Shown piece by piece: positions 41,234 through 50,713 of a stretch of 64,000 bases of DNA. The stretch is taken from positions 4,577,501 to 4,641,500 of the forward strand of contig CP070896.1 of NCBI GenBank assembly GCA_017084465.1, in the 5' to 3' direction. A program made the position numbers and the translations under genes. Within the stretch, counting starts at the first letter, position 1. The number at the start of each line of letters is the position of its first letter. The notes under the pieces were generated by a model. It was given only the letters and a program-made list of their open reading frames with translations. It was not told the DNA's origin and did no database searches. The DNA comes from Lacrimispora xylanisolvens (GTDB lineage: Bacteria > Bacillota > Clostridia > Lachnospirales > Lachnospiraceae).

Positions 41234-42592
41234 ATGAACCAATTAATCCAATCATTAGTAGAACGTTCCAGAAAAGCACAGCAGGTTCTGCGTTCCTATG
41301 ACCAGGAAAAGACAGATGCCATTGTAAAGATGTTTGCAAAAGTTATTTTTGACAATGCAGAACCGCTTGCAAAGCTTGCTGTTGAGGAAAGCCGTATGGG
41401 TGTTTACGAAGACAAGGTCACTAAGAATAGAGGAAAATCCAGAATTATCTGGAATTCATTAAAGGGCAAAAGGTCCATTGGCATCATTGGAACAGATGAG
41501 GAAGCAGGGCTGATTGAGGTGGCAAAGCCAATGGGTGTCATTGCAGCTGCCACACCCTGCACCAACCCCATTGTTACCCCCATGTGTAATGCCATGTATG
41601 CTGTAAAATGCCAGAATACGATTATTATTGCACCTCACCCCCGCAGTAAAAAATGTGCCATGGCAGTAGCTGAACTGTATTACAAAGAGCTGGACCGTAT
41701 GGGAGTTCCAAGAGATATTTTCCTGGTGATCGAGGAACCGTCGATCGAGCTTACCAATGAACTGATGGCTGCCTGCGATGTTGTACTGGCGACCGGCGGT
41801 GCTGGTGTTGTTAAGTCCGCTTATTCCAGCGGTAAACCAAGCTATGGCGTGGGACCAGGCAATGTACAGGGACTGATTGATGAAGGAATCGATTACAAGG
41901 CTGCAGCAGGAAGAATGATTGCCAGCCGTATCTTTGACAATGGCATTATCTGTTCCGGAACCCAGACAATCATAGCACCTGAGAAGGATTATGATACCGT
42001 GATAAAGGAATTTGTATCTCAGGGAGCATTCTACATTGATGACAAAGCGGTGATTGATAAACTGGCGGAAGTGGTATTCCCCAATGGAGTCATCAACAAA
42101 AAAGTGGTTGGCCAGTCAGTTAAAACCATCGCAGACCTTGCCGGGATTTCCGTTCCCCAGGACACTAAGGTCATAATTGTAAAACCTGAGAAACATGGGG
42201 CAGGAGTTGTATGGAGTAAGGAAAAGATGTGTCCGATGATGGCTGCATACAGCTATCAGACATGGGAAGAGGCAGTTCAGATCGCATATGACAATCTGGT
42301 ATATGAAGGTGAGGGCCATTCAGCAGACATTCAGTCCAACAATAAAAATCACATTGAATATGCAGGATTAAAGCTTCCCGTAAGCCGTGTGGTAGTGAAT
42401 CAGACCTGTTCCAGCATGGCAGGCGGTGCGTTTGCAAACTCCCTGAATCCTACCACCACACTGGGATGCGGAAGCTGGGGCAATAATGCGATCAGCGAGA
42501 ACCTGTTCTATACCCACCTGATGAACAAGAGCCGGATTGCATTTGTAAAAAAAGATTGGAAACAGCCGACGGATGAAGAGATTTTTGCATAG
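41234..42592 (+). CDS. sucD: CoA-dependent succinate-semialdehyde dehydrogenase
   Basis: A 452-residue CoA-acylating aldehyde dehydrogenase closely resembling SucD of Clostridium kluyveri. It reduces succinyl-CoA to succinate semialdehyde with NAD(P)H. Visible features are the cofactor region GVIAAATPCTNPIVTPMCNA, ATGGAGVVKSAYSSGKPSYG and the catalytic Cys in DNGIICSGTQT (about residue 242). The length fits the family. It leads an operon with 4-hydroxybutyrate dehydrogenase 11 bases downstream. AAAGGAGATAAC precedes the ATG. Confidence 0.94.
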   Translation: MNQLIQSLVERSRKAQQVLRSYDQEKTDAIVKMFAKVIFDNAEPLAKLAVEESRMGVYEDKVTKNRGKSRIIWNSLKGKRSIGIIGTDEEAGLIEVAKPMGVIAAATPCTNPIVTPMCNAMYAVKCQNTIIIAPHPRSKKCAMAVAELYYKELDRMGVPRDIFLVIEEPSIELTNELMAACDVVLATGGAGVVKSAYSSGKPSYGVGPGNVQGLIDEGIDYKAAAGRMIASRIFDNGIICSGTQTIIAPEKDYDTVIKEFVSQGAFYIDDKAVIDKLAEVVFPNGVINKKVVGQSVKTIADLAGISVPQDTKVIIVKPEKHGAGVVWSKEKMCPMMAAYSYQTWEEAVQIAYDNLVYEGEGHSADIQSNNKNHIEYAGLKLPVSRVVVNQTCSSMAGGAFANSLNPTTTLGCGSWGNNAISENLFYTHLMNKSRIAFVKKDWKQPTDEEIFA

Positions 42593-42603
42593 GGAGGCTT
42601 GAA

Positions 42604-43718
42604 ATGAAGGAAATTATTTTAAAATCCCAGATATCTTACTACGATACCTGTAAAGAATTTGCCAGTGAGTTCAACCTTGGAAGCGGTGATCTCATACTGA
42701 CCAACGAATACATATACAAACCGTATTTCGGATCACTTGGGCTGAATGTCCATACCATTTTTCAGGAAGCATACGGGACGGGAGAGCCCACAGATATCAT
42801 GGTGGATGCCATCCTTGAAGCAGCTGCAAAGACAGACTGCAGGCGGATTATAGCCATAGGCGGCGGCACAGTGATTGATATTGCCAAGGTTATGGCAGTG
42901 TCTGCAGGGGACCCGCTGGATTCCCTCTATGCCGAACCTGAAAAAATCCAAAAGAAACGGGAACTTGTGATTTTGCCCACAACCTGCGGAACAGGAAGTG
43001 AGGTTACCAATATTTCCATTATCAACCGGACCAGGCTGGGAACCAAGGTAGGACTTGTGTCACCCCATATGTATGCGGATGATGCGGTGCTTGTTCCGGA
43101 ACTTTTAAACGGACTGCCATTTGCGGTGTTTGCCACCAGTTCCATTGATGCTCTGGTTCACGCGGTGGAATCAAGCCTTTCTCCCAAGGCAACGCCATTT
43201 ACAAAGCTCTTTGGTTACAAGGCCATTGAAATGATCATCAGGGGATATCAGAAGATTGCAGTTGAAGGAATCGATGCAAGGCTTCCCCTTATGAAGGATT
43301 TCCTGATTGCAAGCAACTATGCAGGGATTGCATTCGGAACGGCCGGTTGTGCGGCTGTCCATGCCACCAGCTATCCCTTGGGAGGAACCTATCACGTCGC
43401 TCACGGGGAGAGTAACTATGCCATGTTTACAGGGGTGCTTAAAATTACATGGAGATCAGGCGGGACGGCGAGATTGCAGTGATGAATCAGTTTCTTGGGA
43501 GACTGCTGGGGTGTGATATTGATGTGGTTTATGACAAGCTTGATGAACTGCTTGGAACAATTCTTCCAAAGAAGGCGCTCCGCCAGTACGGTGTAAAACA
43601 GGAAGAACTTGCTGTATTTACAAAGAGCGTCATGGAACGGCAGGGACGTCTTATGGCAAATAACTTTGTACCCCTTGATGCGGACCGGGTGCTTAAAATT
43701 TATCAGGAACTGTATTAA
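42604..43718 (+). CDS. 4-hydroxybutyrate dehydrogenase, iron-type alcohol dehydrogenase (one frame break)
   Basis: About 371 residues when repaired, the same length as the C. kluyveri enzyme. It reduces succinate semialdehyde to 4-hydroxybutyrate. Family III ADH features are IAIGGGTVIDIAKVMAV (nucleotide binding), LPTTCGTGSEVTN, and the metal-binding histidines in DALVHAVES and HATSYPLGGTYHVAHGE. The frame breaks near 43445, where CTTAAAATTAC needs one more A (LKNYMEIRRDG). It sits between sucD and the dehydratase gene in the same operon. Confidence 0.92.
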
Positions 43719-43745
43719 TCAGGCTGTCAATGATGGAAATAAAAC

Positions 43746-43780
43746 TGCGCTCCCAGATGGGTGTCAAGGGTCGGAGCGCA
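43746..43780 (+). promoter_or_regulatory. Intercistronic hairpin before the dehydratase gene
   Basis: TGCGCTCC (43746-43753) pairs with GGAGCGCA (43773-43780), directly followed by the AAAAGGAG ribosome site. There is no T tract, so it may protect or tune the mRNA rather than terminate. Confidence 0.45.
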
Positions 43781-43799
43781 TGAAAAGGAGAAGAAGATT

Positions 43800-45250
43800 A
43801 TGGCATTAATGACTGGTGAAGAGTATGTGGAAAGTATGCGGAAACTGAAACTTAATATTTACATGTTTGGGGAGAAGATTGAAAACCCCATTGACCATCC
43901 GATTTTAAGACCGTCCCTTAATTCTGTGAAAGCTACCTACGATCTGGCTCAGCTTCCGGAATACGAGGATCTTATGACAGTAACTTTAGAGGATGGACGT
44001 AAAATTAACCGTTTTGCCAACATTCACAGAAGCACGGATGATTTAATATAAAAAAGGTTAAAATGCAACGGCTCTGCGGACAGAAGACGGCTGCCTGTTT
44101 CCAGCGGTGTGTGGGAATGGATGCATTTAATGCTGAATGGTCAACTACCTATGAAATTGATGCAAAATACGGCACCAGTTATCATGAGAATTTTAAAAAG
44201 TATCTCCGTATGGTACAGGATAAGGATCTGACCGTAGACGGAGCAATGACAGATCCAAAGGGCGACAGGGGGCTGGCACCTCATGCACAGCCAGATCCGG
44301 ATATGTATTTAAGAGTTGTGGAGCGCAGAGAGGACGGAATCGTAGTCAGAGGCGCAAAGGCACATCAGACAGGTATTATTAACTCCCAGGAAGTGATCGT
44401 TATGCCTACCGTTGCCATGGGCCCGGATGATAAGGATTATGCAGTATCCTTTGCAGTTCCTGTGGATGCAGAGGGAATTGTAATGATTATCGGAAGGCAG
44501 TCCTGCGATACCAGGAAGCTGGAAGGATCCCAGATGGATGTGGGCAACAGTGAATTTGGAGGCGTAGAGGCACTGGTTGTATTTGATGATGTATTCGTCC
44601 CCAATGACCGCATTTTCCTCAATGGTGAATTTGAGTATGCCGGTATGCTGGTGGAACGGTTCGCTGGATACCACAGACAGTCCTACGGCGGATGCAAGGT
44701 TGGCGTAGGTGATGTTTTAATTGGAGCAGCAGCCCTGGCAGCGGATTATAACGGCGTACCCAAGGTTTCCCATATTAAGGATAAACTGATTGAGATGACT
44801 CATTTAAATGAAACACTTTACTGCTGCGGCATTGCATGTTCCGCGGAAGGGACGCCCACCGATTCCGGTAATTATATCATCGACCTGCTGCTTGCCAATG
44901 TATGTAAGCAGAATGTGACCAGATATCCCTATGAGATTGCACGTCTGGCAGAGGATATTGCAGGAGGTCTTATGGTAACTGCCCCGTCTGAGAAGGACTT
45001 AAACGATCCGGTTGTAGGGGGCTATGTGGATAAATATTTAAAGGGAATCGAAGGTGTCTCCACCGAAAACCGTCTCAGGATCCTGCGTTTAATTGAAAAT
45101 CTGACCCTTGGAACCGCTGCAGTGGGATACAGAACCGAATCCCTCCATGGAGCTGGCTCGCCCCAGGCGCAGAGGATTATGATTTCCCGCCAGGGTAATA
45201 TTGGAAGAAAAAAAGAGCTTGCAAAAGCGATTGCAAAAATAAAGGATTAA
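43800..45250 (+). CDS. abfD: 4-hydroxybutyryl-CoA dehydratase / vinylacetyl-CoA isomerase (one frame break)
   Basis: About 483 residues when repaired. It converts 4-hydroxybutyryl-CoA to crotonyl-CoA using FAD and a [4Fe-4S] cluster. The cluster ligands are visible: two Cys in CFQRCVGMDAF, and His plus Cys in HLNETLYCCGIACSAEG. MVERFAGYHRQSYGG and MHGAGSPQAQR-like (LHGAGSPQAQRIM) blocks match AbfD of C. aminobutyricum. The frame breaks near 44050 (DDLI-KKVKMQRL) in an AT/A-rich stretch. The enzyme is oxygen-sensitive, supporting an anaerobic host. A CoA-transferase gene follows. Confidence 0.95.
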
Positions 45251-45289
45251 AAACCCATTTTAGACCTAAGAGGGAGGTTGGACACAGGT

Positions 45290-46607
45290 ATGAATTGGAG
45301 AGAAATTTATACTTCAAAATTAAAGCCAATAAAAGAGGCTGTTAAGGTGGTAAAATCCGGTGACAAAGTGGTGATTGGCCACGCAGTGGGCGAACCCATT
45401 AAACTGGTGGATGCAATGACTGAGTACGCGGTGCAGGCGGATTTAAGAGATATAGAAATATACCAGCAGGTGGATATGGGGCATTCCCTTTATGCACAGC
45501 CGGGGATGGAGAAACATTTTCGGGAGAACAGTTTATTTCTTGGAGCAAAGACCAGAGATTGTGTGAACAGCGGTCGGGGAGATTTTACCCCATGTTATTT
45601 TTACCAGGCACCGGAATTTTACCGCAGCACAAAGAAACCAGATGTGGTTTTCGTCACGTTATCCCTGCCGGATGAGCACGGATACTGTAGTTTCGGTGTA
45701 TCCTGTGACTATACAAAACCAGCAGCAGAAGTTGAAGGCGCTAAGGTGGTAGCAGCAGTAAATCCCAATATGCCAAGAACGCTGGGAGACAGCTTTATCC
45801 ATGTATCTGATATTGATGTGATTGTGGAAGATGACACCCCCATACCAGAACTGGGACTTCCACAGATTGGGGATGTGGAAATGGCAATTGGGGAGCACAT
45901 TGCTTCTATGGTGAACGATGGGGACTGTCTGCAGCTTGGGATCGGAGCCATTCCCGATGCAGTTCTTAAATTCCTTGATAACAAAAAAGATCTGGGCATT
46001 CATTCTGAGATGATATCAGACGGAGTAATTGATTTATATGAAAAAGGAGTCATTAATTGTGCAGCCAAGAATTATAACAGAGGAAAAATAGTCGTGTCAT
46101 TCCTTATGGGCAGCCGCAAACTCTATGATTTTGCAGACGATAACCCCAGTGTCTACATGGCACCGGTAGATTATGTCAATCACCCGGTCATCATCGGACA
46201 GAATGATAATATGGTATCCATCAACTCTTCGGTTGAAGTAAATCTGATGGGGGGAGGCATGCTCCGAGGCTATGGGGCTGAAGCAGTTTTCCGGAATTGG
46301 CGGACAGGTGGACTTTATCAGGGGTGCTTCCTTCTCAAAAGGCGGCAGGTCAATTCTCGCATTCCCTTCCACTGCAAAGAAGGGAACGGTCTCAAGAATT
46401 GTACCCTATCTGACCCAGGGAGGAACCGTAACCACATCCAGAAATGACGTTGACTATATCGTTACAGAGCATGGAATCGCTAAGATGAAAGGTAATACGC
46501 TCAGAGAACGGGCCCGGCAGCTGATCCGCATTGCGGCACCGCAGTTTCAGGACGTTCTTGCAGAAGAATTTGAGAGACGTTTTGCTGAAAAATATAAGGA
46601 GGTGTAG
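45290..46607 (+). CDS. 4-hydroxybutyrate CoA-transferase, copy 1 (one frame break)
   Basis: About 439 residues when repaired. It moves CoA from acetyl- or butyryl-CoA to 4-hydroxybutyrate. Family features are SGDKVVIGHAVGEP, the GIGAIPDAVLKFL block and the catalytic Glu segment GIHSEMISDG. GLKQFSGIGGQVDF and TSRNDVDYIVTEHGIA complete the fold. The frame breaks near 46266 (MLRGYG versus SEAMGLKQ); this one is not a simple homopolymer. A second copy begins 4 bases after the stop with the same MNWREIY start, pointing to tandem duplication. Confidence 0.92.
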
Positions 46608-46611
46608 CCGT

Positions 46612-47919
46612 ATGAACTGGAGAGAAATCTATGCTTCAAAATTGAAAACTCCTCAGGAGGCTGTAAAGATAATCCACTCAGGAGATACTGTTCTGATTGG
46701 TCATGCAGCTGCGGAGCCGGATTGTCTTGTAAACGCAATGGTAGATTATGCGGTGGAACAGGATTTAAGGGAGATACATATTGTCCAGCAGCATGATATG
46801 GGAACCTGTAAATTTTTGAGCCTGGACTGGAGAAGCATTTTAAATACTCATCCCTCTTCATAGGTGCCCGCAGCAGGAATTATGTTGCAGAGGGAAAAGG
46901 GGATTTTGTTCCCGTTTTCTTCAACCGTATCCCGGACTATGTAACAAATATGGAACCGGCAGAAGTATTCCTTGTGACCTTGTCTGAACCGGATGAGCAT
47001 GGTTATTGCAGCTATGGACTGTCCTGCGATTTTGCCAAGGAAGCAGGAGAACGGCCGGGGACAAAGGTGATCGGCGCTGTAAATCCCAACATGCCAAGGG
47101 TGATGGGTGATAATTTCATTCACGTCAGCAATCTGGAGGCAATTGTGGAGAGCGATGAACCAATCCACGAACATGGCCGTCCGGAAATCGGAGAAGTGGA
47201 GGAAAAAATAGGCGCCAATATAGCTTCGCTGGTACGGGATGGGGACTGCCTGCAGCTTGGAATCGGTGCAATTCCTGATGCAGTGCTTAAATTTCTCGGT
47301 GATAAGAAGGATCTGGGAATCCATTCGGAGATGATTTCCGATGGACTGATGGATCTGTATGAGACAGGGGCAATAACCGGTAAAAGGAAAAATATTGATA
47401 AAGGAAGAATGGTCATTACCTTTATGATGGGCACAAAGGAGTTGTATGACTTTGTCAACGATAATCCTGCCATCTGCATGAAGCCGGTTAGTTATGTCAA
47501 TGATCCGTTCATCATAAGCCAGAATGACAATGTGGTATCCATTAACTCAGCTTTGCAGACGGATTTAATGGGGCAGGTCTGTGCAGAGACAATCGGACTG
47601 AAACAGTACTCGGCAGTGGGCGGACAGATGGACTTTGTAAGGGGAGCTTCCGCTTCCAAAGGCGGAAGGTCAATCATTGCCTTCGGAGCCACCACCAAGG
47701 GAGGAACCATATCAAAGATCGTTCCATTTCTGACACAGGGGGGCAGCTGTCACCACAAGCAGAAATGATGTGGATTATATTGTGACAGAGTACGGGGTCG
47801 CTCATCTGAAAGGAAAATCCTTAAGAGCAAGAGCAAGGGCTTTAATCAATATAGCAGCACCTGCATTTCGGGATGATTTATCAGTGGAATTTGAGAAGCG
47901 TTTTGGGGAAGCACTATAA
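46612..47919 (+). CDS. 4-hydroxybutyrate CoA-transferase-like, copy 2 (two frame breaks)
   Basis: Tandem paralogue of the preceding gene, about 436 residues when repaired. It has the same SGDTVLIGHAAAEP, GIGAIPDAVLKFL and GIHSEMISDG features. Frame breaks are near 46817 (one T missing in AAATTTTTGAG) and near 47742 (one G too many in CAGGGGGGC); beyond the second, VTTSRNDVDYIVTEYGVAHL continues. The copies differ enough to suggest separate acyl preferences, for example one for 4-hydroxybutyrate and one for an acid handled by the adjacent LuxCE block; that is speculation. Confidence 0.9.
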
Positions 47920-47940
47920 CAATGTACAAGGGGGTACTAT

Positions 47941-48273
47941 ATGACTGTAACCATGATTTCAGATTTGCTGGAAACGCTCATGATCGTAGGATTTGGTTTG
48001 TCCTGGCCGTTTTCCGTTTACAAATCTTATATATCAAAAACGGCCAAAGGCAAGAGCCTTCAGTTTGAATTTTTTATATGGCTGGGATATATCTTTGGCA
48101 TAGCAAGGAAGTTTATTCAGTATCAATATGGTTCTAATTACGACTGGCTGTTTTTTCTTTCCTGGTTTTTCTATGTGCTGAATTTTGCCGAGATATCTTT
48201 TGATATGTGGCTTTATCTAAGAAATGTAAAACTTGATAAGGTCAGAGAGGGAGAAACAGCAGACTTATTGTAA
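47941..48273 (+). CDS. PQ-loop/SemiSWEET-like small membrane protein
   Basis: A 110-residue protein with three membrane spans. The sequence GFGLSWPFSVYKSYISKTAKGKS fits the PQ-loop/SemiSWEET pattern (helix, then a Pro-containing turn and basic loop), followed by FEFFIWLGYIFGIARK and a third helix. SemiSWEET proteins dimerise to move sugars, but the substrate here is unknown. It lies 21 bases after the CoA-transferase and looks like the last gene of the operon. Confidence 0.72.
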   Translation: MTVTMISDLLETLMIVGFGLSWPFSVYKSYISKTAKGKSLQFEFFIWLGYIFGIARKFIQYQYGSNYDWLFFLSWFFYVLNFAEISFDMWLYLRNVKLDKVREGETADLL

Positions 48274-48292
48274 CATGCTCCACTGCGTCAGG

Positions 48293-48313
48293 GACCCGGG
48301 GTGTCCCCGGGTC
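48293..48313. terminator. GC-rich hairpin between convergent genes
   Basis: GACCCGGGG (48293-48301) pairs perfectly with CCCCGGGTC (48305-48313) around TGT. No T tract follows, but its position between convergent genes suggests termination. Confidence 0.55.
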
Positions 48314-48356
48314 AGAATGATATGGCTGTTTTGCCATAAACCGGCTTTGTTTCCCT

Positions 48357-48644
48357 CTAGATTTTATGGTTCAGTATCTTATGGGCCATATCAATTAATT
48401 CCGGATTGATTTCTTCTACCAGAATGACGTCCTGAATGGAAGGAAAAGCAGACTGGACTTCGGCTGTGATCAGTTCCTCATTGGTACTGTGGGCAGCCGG
48501 GCAGCCGGAACATTTTCCAGTTAATCTTACCTTTAAAACATGATCTTCCAGGCTTTGTATCAATACATCGCCATTGTGCTCAGCTAATGCCGGACGCACT
48601 TTTGTATCAAGAATCGCTTCTATTTGTTGAATTGTGATCTCCAT
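48357..48644 (-). CDS. NifU C-terminal-like Fe-S scaffold protein
   Basis: A 95-residue NifU-like (NfuA-type) domain that can carry and hand over Fe-S clusters. The CxxC motif is in LTGKCSGCPAAHSTNEEL (about residues 45-50), and HNGDVLIQSLEDHVLKVRL matches the family. TAGGAGGGTTACC precedes the start at 48644 on the minus strand. It neighbours the gene for the [4Fe-4S] dehydratase, a plausible client. It is transcribed opposite to both flanking operons. Confidence 0.9.
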   Translation of the reverse strand: MEITIQQIEAILDTKVRPALAEHNGDVLIQSLEDHVLKVRLTGKCSGCPAAHSTNEELITAEVQSAFPSIQDVILVEEINPELIDMAHKILNHKI

Positions 48645-48758
48645 TGGTAACCCTCCTATGCCTTGTAGTTTAACAGCGGGCAGGCGGTTTGTCAATTGAT
48701 GCCATGATATGAAAACTTGATGGATAAAGATAAAAAATGATTAGAAAGAAGTAGTGGT

Positions 48759-49649
48759 ATGACTGCAAATTTTGAACATTACAAGATTTTTTATTACGTA
48801 GCAAAATATAAAAACCTTACCAGGGCCGCCAATGCCCTGGTGACCAGCCAGCCATCAGTAACCTACTGCATGCAGAATCTTGAAAATATATTAGGGTGCA
48901 AGTTATTTATCCGTTCCAGAAAAGGGGTTACGCTGACTGCAGAAGGAGAAATGCTTTACAGTTATGTTGCACCTGCCTGCCAGCAGCTGATACAGGGAGA
49001 GGAAAAACTAAGAGAACTCCTTGGAGAGCAGCATGAGTACATCAATGTGGGGGCTACACAGATGGCGATGCTGTCTTACCTGGTAGCCAGCTTAAAGCAG
49101 TTCCAGGAGCAGTATATCCAGGTGAAAATAAATATTTTTAACTATAATACGCCCCAGACTCTTAATGAACTGAAAGCCGGAAAGATCGATCTGGCAATTA
49201 TCACCACGCCCTTTGACCATGAACAGTCACTGAAAGTGGTAAAGGTAAAGGATTTTAACAGTGTACTGGTGGGCGGTCCCTTATACAAAGAGTATGCGGG
49301 AAGGGTTGTTTATCTGGAAGAGGTGGGTAAACTGCCGCTAATCACCATGTCGGAAAACACCACCACATTTCAATTTTTTCAGGAATTTTATCGCTCCTGC
49401 GGTCTGACCATGCGCCCATCCATTGAGGTGGCGTCCATGGATCTGATTCTCCCGATTATCCTTAAGAATCTTGGGATCGGGTTTGTGCCAGAGGAATTTG
49501 CGCGGCCTCTGGTTGAAAAGGGGGAAATTGTGGAGATAAATCTGTATGAGCAGATACCCCAGCGGGACATATGCATTGTCAGTGACAGCAAACGGCCTTT
49601 GAGCGCAGCCGCAAAAAAGCTGCAGTGTATGCTGGAATCCCGGGAATAG
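48759..49649 (+). CDS. LysR-family regulator upstream of the LuxCE block
   Basis: A 296-residue LysR regulator, intact. The HTH reads HYKIFYYVAKYKNLTRAANA, then SQPSVTYCMQNLENILG. The rest is a standard co-inducer domain. It precedes the MaoC-fusion gene by only 20 bases in the same direction, so it may be co-transcribed with the block it controls. It is related to the LysR at 39852. Confidence 0.92.
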   Translation: MTANFEHYKIFYYVAKYKNLTRAANALVTSQPSVTYCMQNLENILGCKLFIRSRKGVTLTAEGEMLYSYVAPACQQLIQGEEKLRELLGEQHEYINVGATQMAMLSYLVASLKQFQEQYIQVKINIFNYNTPQTLNELKAGKIDLAIITTPFDHEQSLKVVKVKDFNSVLVGGPLYKEYAGRVVYLEEVGKLPLITMSENTTTFQFFQEFYRSCGLTMRPSIEVASMDLILPIILKNLGIGFVPEEFARPLVEKGEIVEINLYEQIPQRDICIVSDSKRPLSAAAKKLQCMLESRE

Positions 49650-49669
49650 AATGATGGGGGAGGAATGAC

Positions 49670-50392
49670 ATGAAAATCGGAATTAAATTCTGCGGCGGCT
49701 GTAATCCGGTATATGACAGATCTGGCAGGGTCCGCAAATTCAGAGAAGCCAACCCCGGACATGAGTATGTTACCTCAGATCCAGCAGCCGTATGCGACCT
49801 TTGGATGGTGGTTTGCGGGTGCAGCCGCAGATGCGCAGATGTGAGCGGTCTTAAGGACTGCAAAAAGGTGGTGCTTTTGTGGGATGAGACGGGGTTTATA
49901 CGTCTGGAACAGGAGATCCGGACTGAGGAAAGAAGTTCTTCCTCTGGCAGCCGGGAGAAGAAAGTTCTCCACCTCCATGAGAAGGCAGTGAGGCGGCGGC
50001 TGGTGACCAGCGAGGATGTACATAGCTTTGCAGCGCTTACAGGAGATGAAAGCCTGCTGCATCTGGATTCTGAATTTGCAGAAATGGCTGGATTTAAACG
50101 TCCTCCGGTTCACGGCATGTTTCTGGATTCTCTGGTTTCCTCTGTCATGGGAACGGAACTTCCTGGCAGCGGCACGCTGTATATGGAACATACCACCAGA
50201 TTCATCCGCCCGGTTTATCAGGGAGATACCATAGAAATCACGGTGGAATTCCTCTCTTATGAGGAACGGGATGACTGCTATGTGGGATTGTTTCGGGGAA
50301 CCTGCAAAAATCAATACGGGGAACGGGTGTTGACGTCCAGCTGCAGCCAGATGATGATGAAACGCTTATTCACAGCAACCGGACCTGTTTGA
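49670..50392 (+). CDS. Cys-rich domain fused to a MaoC-like hotdog hydratase
   Basis: A 240-residue two-domain protein. Residues about 1-80 are Cys-rich (KFCGGCNPVYDR near the start; VCGCSRRCADVSGLKDCKK later) and could bind a metal; I do not recognise a named family. Residues about 105-235 are a MaoC-type hotdog domain (FAALTGDESLLHLDSEFA, then RPPVHGMFLDSLVS, holding the Asp/His catalytic region), which hydrates or dehydrates enoyl/3-hydroxyacyl-CoA or -ACP. It leads the ACP-LuxE-LuxC-ligase genes. The GGGGGAGGAATGAC context supports the ATG. Confidence 0.8.
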   Translation: MKIGIKFCGGCNPVYDRSGRVRKFREANPGHEYVTSDPAAVCDLWMVVCGCSRRCADVSGLKDCKKVVLLWDETGFIRLEQEIRTEERSSSSGSREKKVLHLHEKAVRRRLVTSEDVHSFAALTGDESLLHLDSEFAEMAGFKRPPVHGMFLDSLVSSVMGTELPGSGTLYMEHTTRFIRPVYQGDTIEITVEFLSYEERDDCYVGLFRGTCKNQYGERVLTSSCSQMMMKRLFTATGPV

Positions 50393-50432
50393 AGACAAAT
50401 TCAATGCCACCTCAGAGGAAAGGGATCAGACG

Positions 50433-50669
50433 ATGACGAATTTGGAAAAATATGATCAGTTGTTTATAAAAGATTTAAGAGTGAAGAAGGAAGATTTAGA
50501 AAATTTGAAATATAGGGGAATCAGTACCTGGGATTCCATGGGACATATGGATCTGGTTACAGATTTAGAAGAAGTGTTTGATATTCACTTTAATACAGCA
50601 GATGTTATGAACTTTTCTTCCTATGAAAAGGGGAAAGAAGTAATGAAAAAATATGGTGTGATGATTTAA
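50433..50669 (+). CDS. Acyl carrier protein
   Basis: A 78-residue acidic acyl carrier protein. The phosphopantetheine site is STWDSMGHMDLVTDLEEVF, with Ser in the DSM motif (about residue 35). It is distinct from housekeeping ACPs, which carry DSLD. Its place between a MaoC hydratase and LuxE/LuxC-like genes suggests that it carries the acyl chain processed by these enzymes. Confidence 0.9.
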   Translation: MTNLEKYDQLFIKDLRVKKEDLENLKYRGISTWDSMGHMDLVTDLEEVFDIHFNTADVMNFSSYEKGKEVMKKYGVMI

Positions 50670-50713
50670 GAATCATGATTGGCGAAATGTCTGAAGAAAA
50701 GGGGATGATTGAC

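Noticed and set aside
43800..45250. Two separate proteins or a programmed frameshift in the dehydratase gene
   Set aside because: The halves join exactly as one AbfD, and many unrelated genes in the window show similar breaks, so an assembly indel is simpler than programmed shifting.
46266..46290. Real inactivation of CoA-transferase copy 1
   Set aside because: This break is not a plain homopolymer, so true inactivation is possible, but all later motifs are conserved in frame and the window has many errors; I keep it as a gene with a flagged break.
49388..50314. Long reverse-strand reading frames over the LysR and MaoC genes
   Set aside because: Composition shadows of well-supported forward genes; no ribosome sites or domain features.
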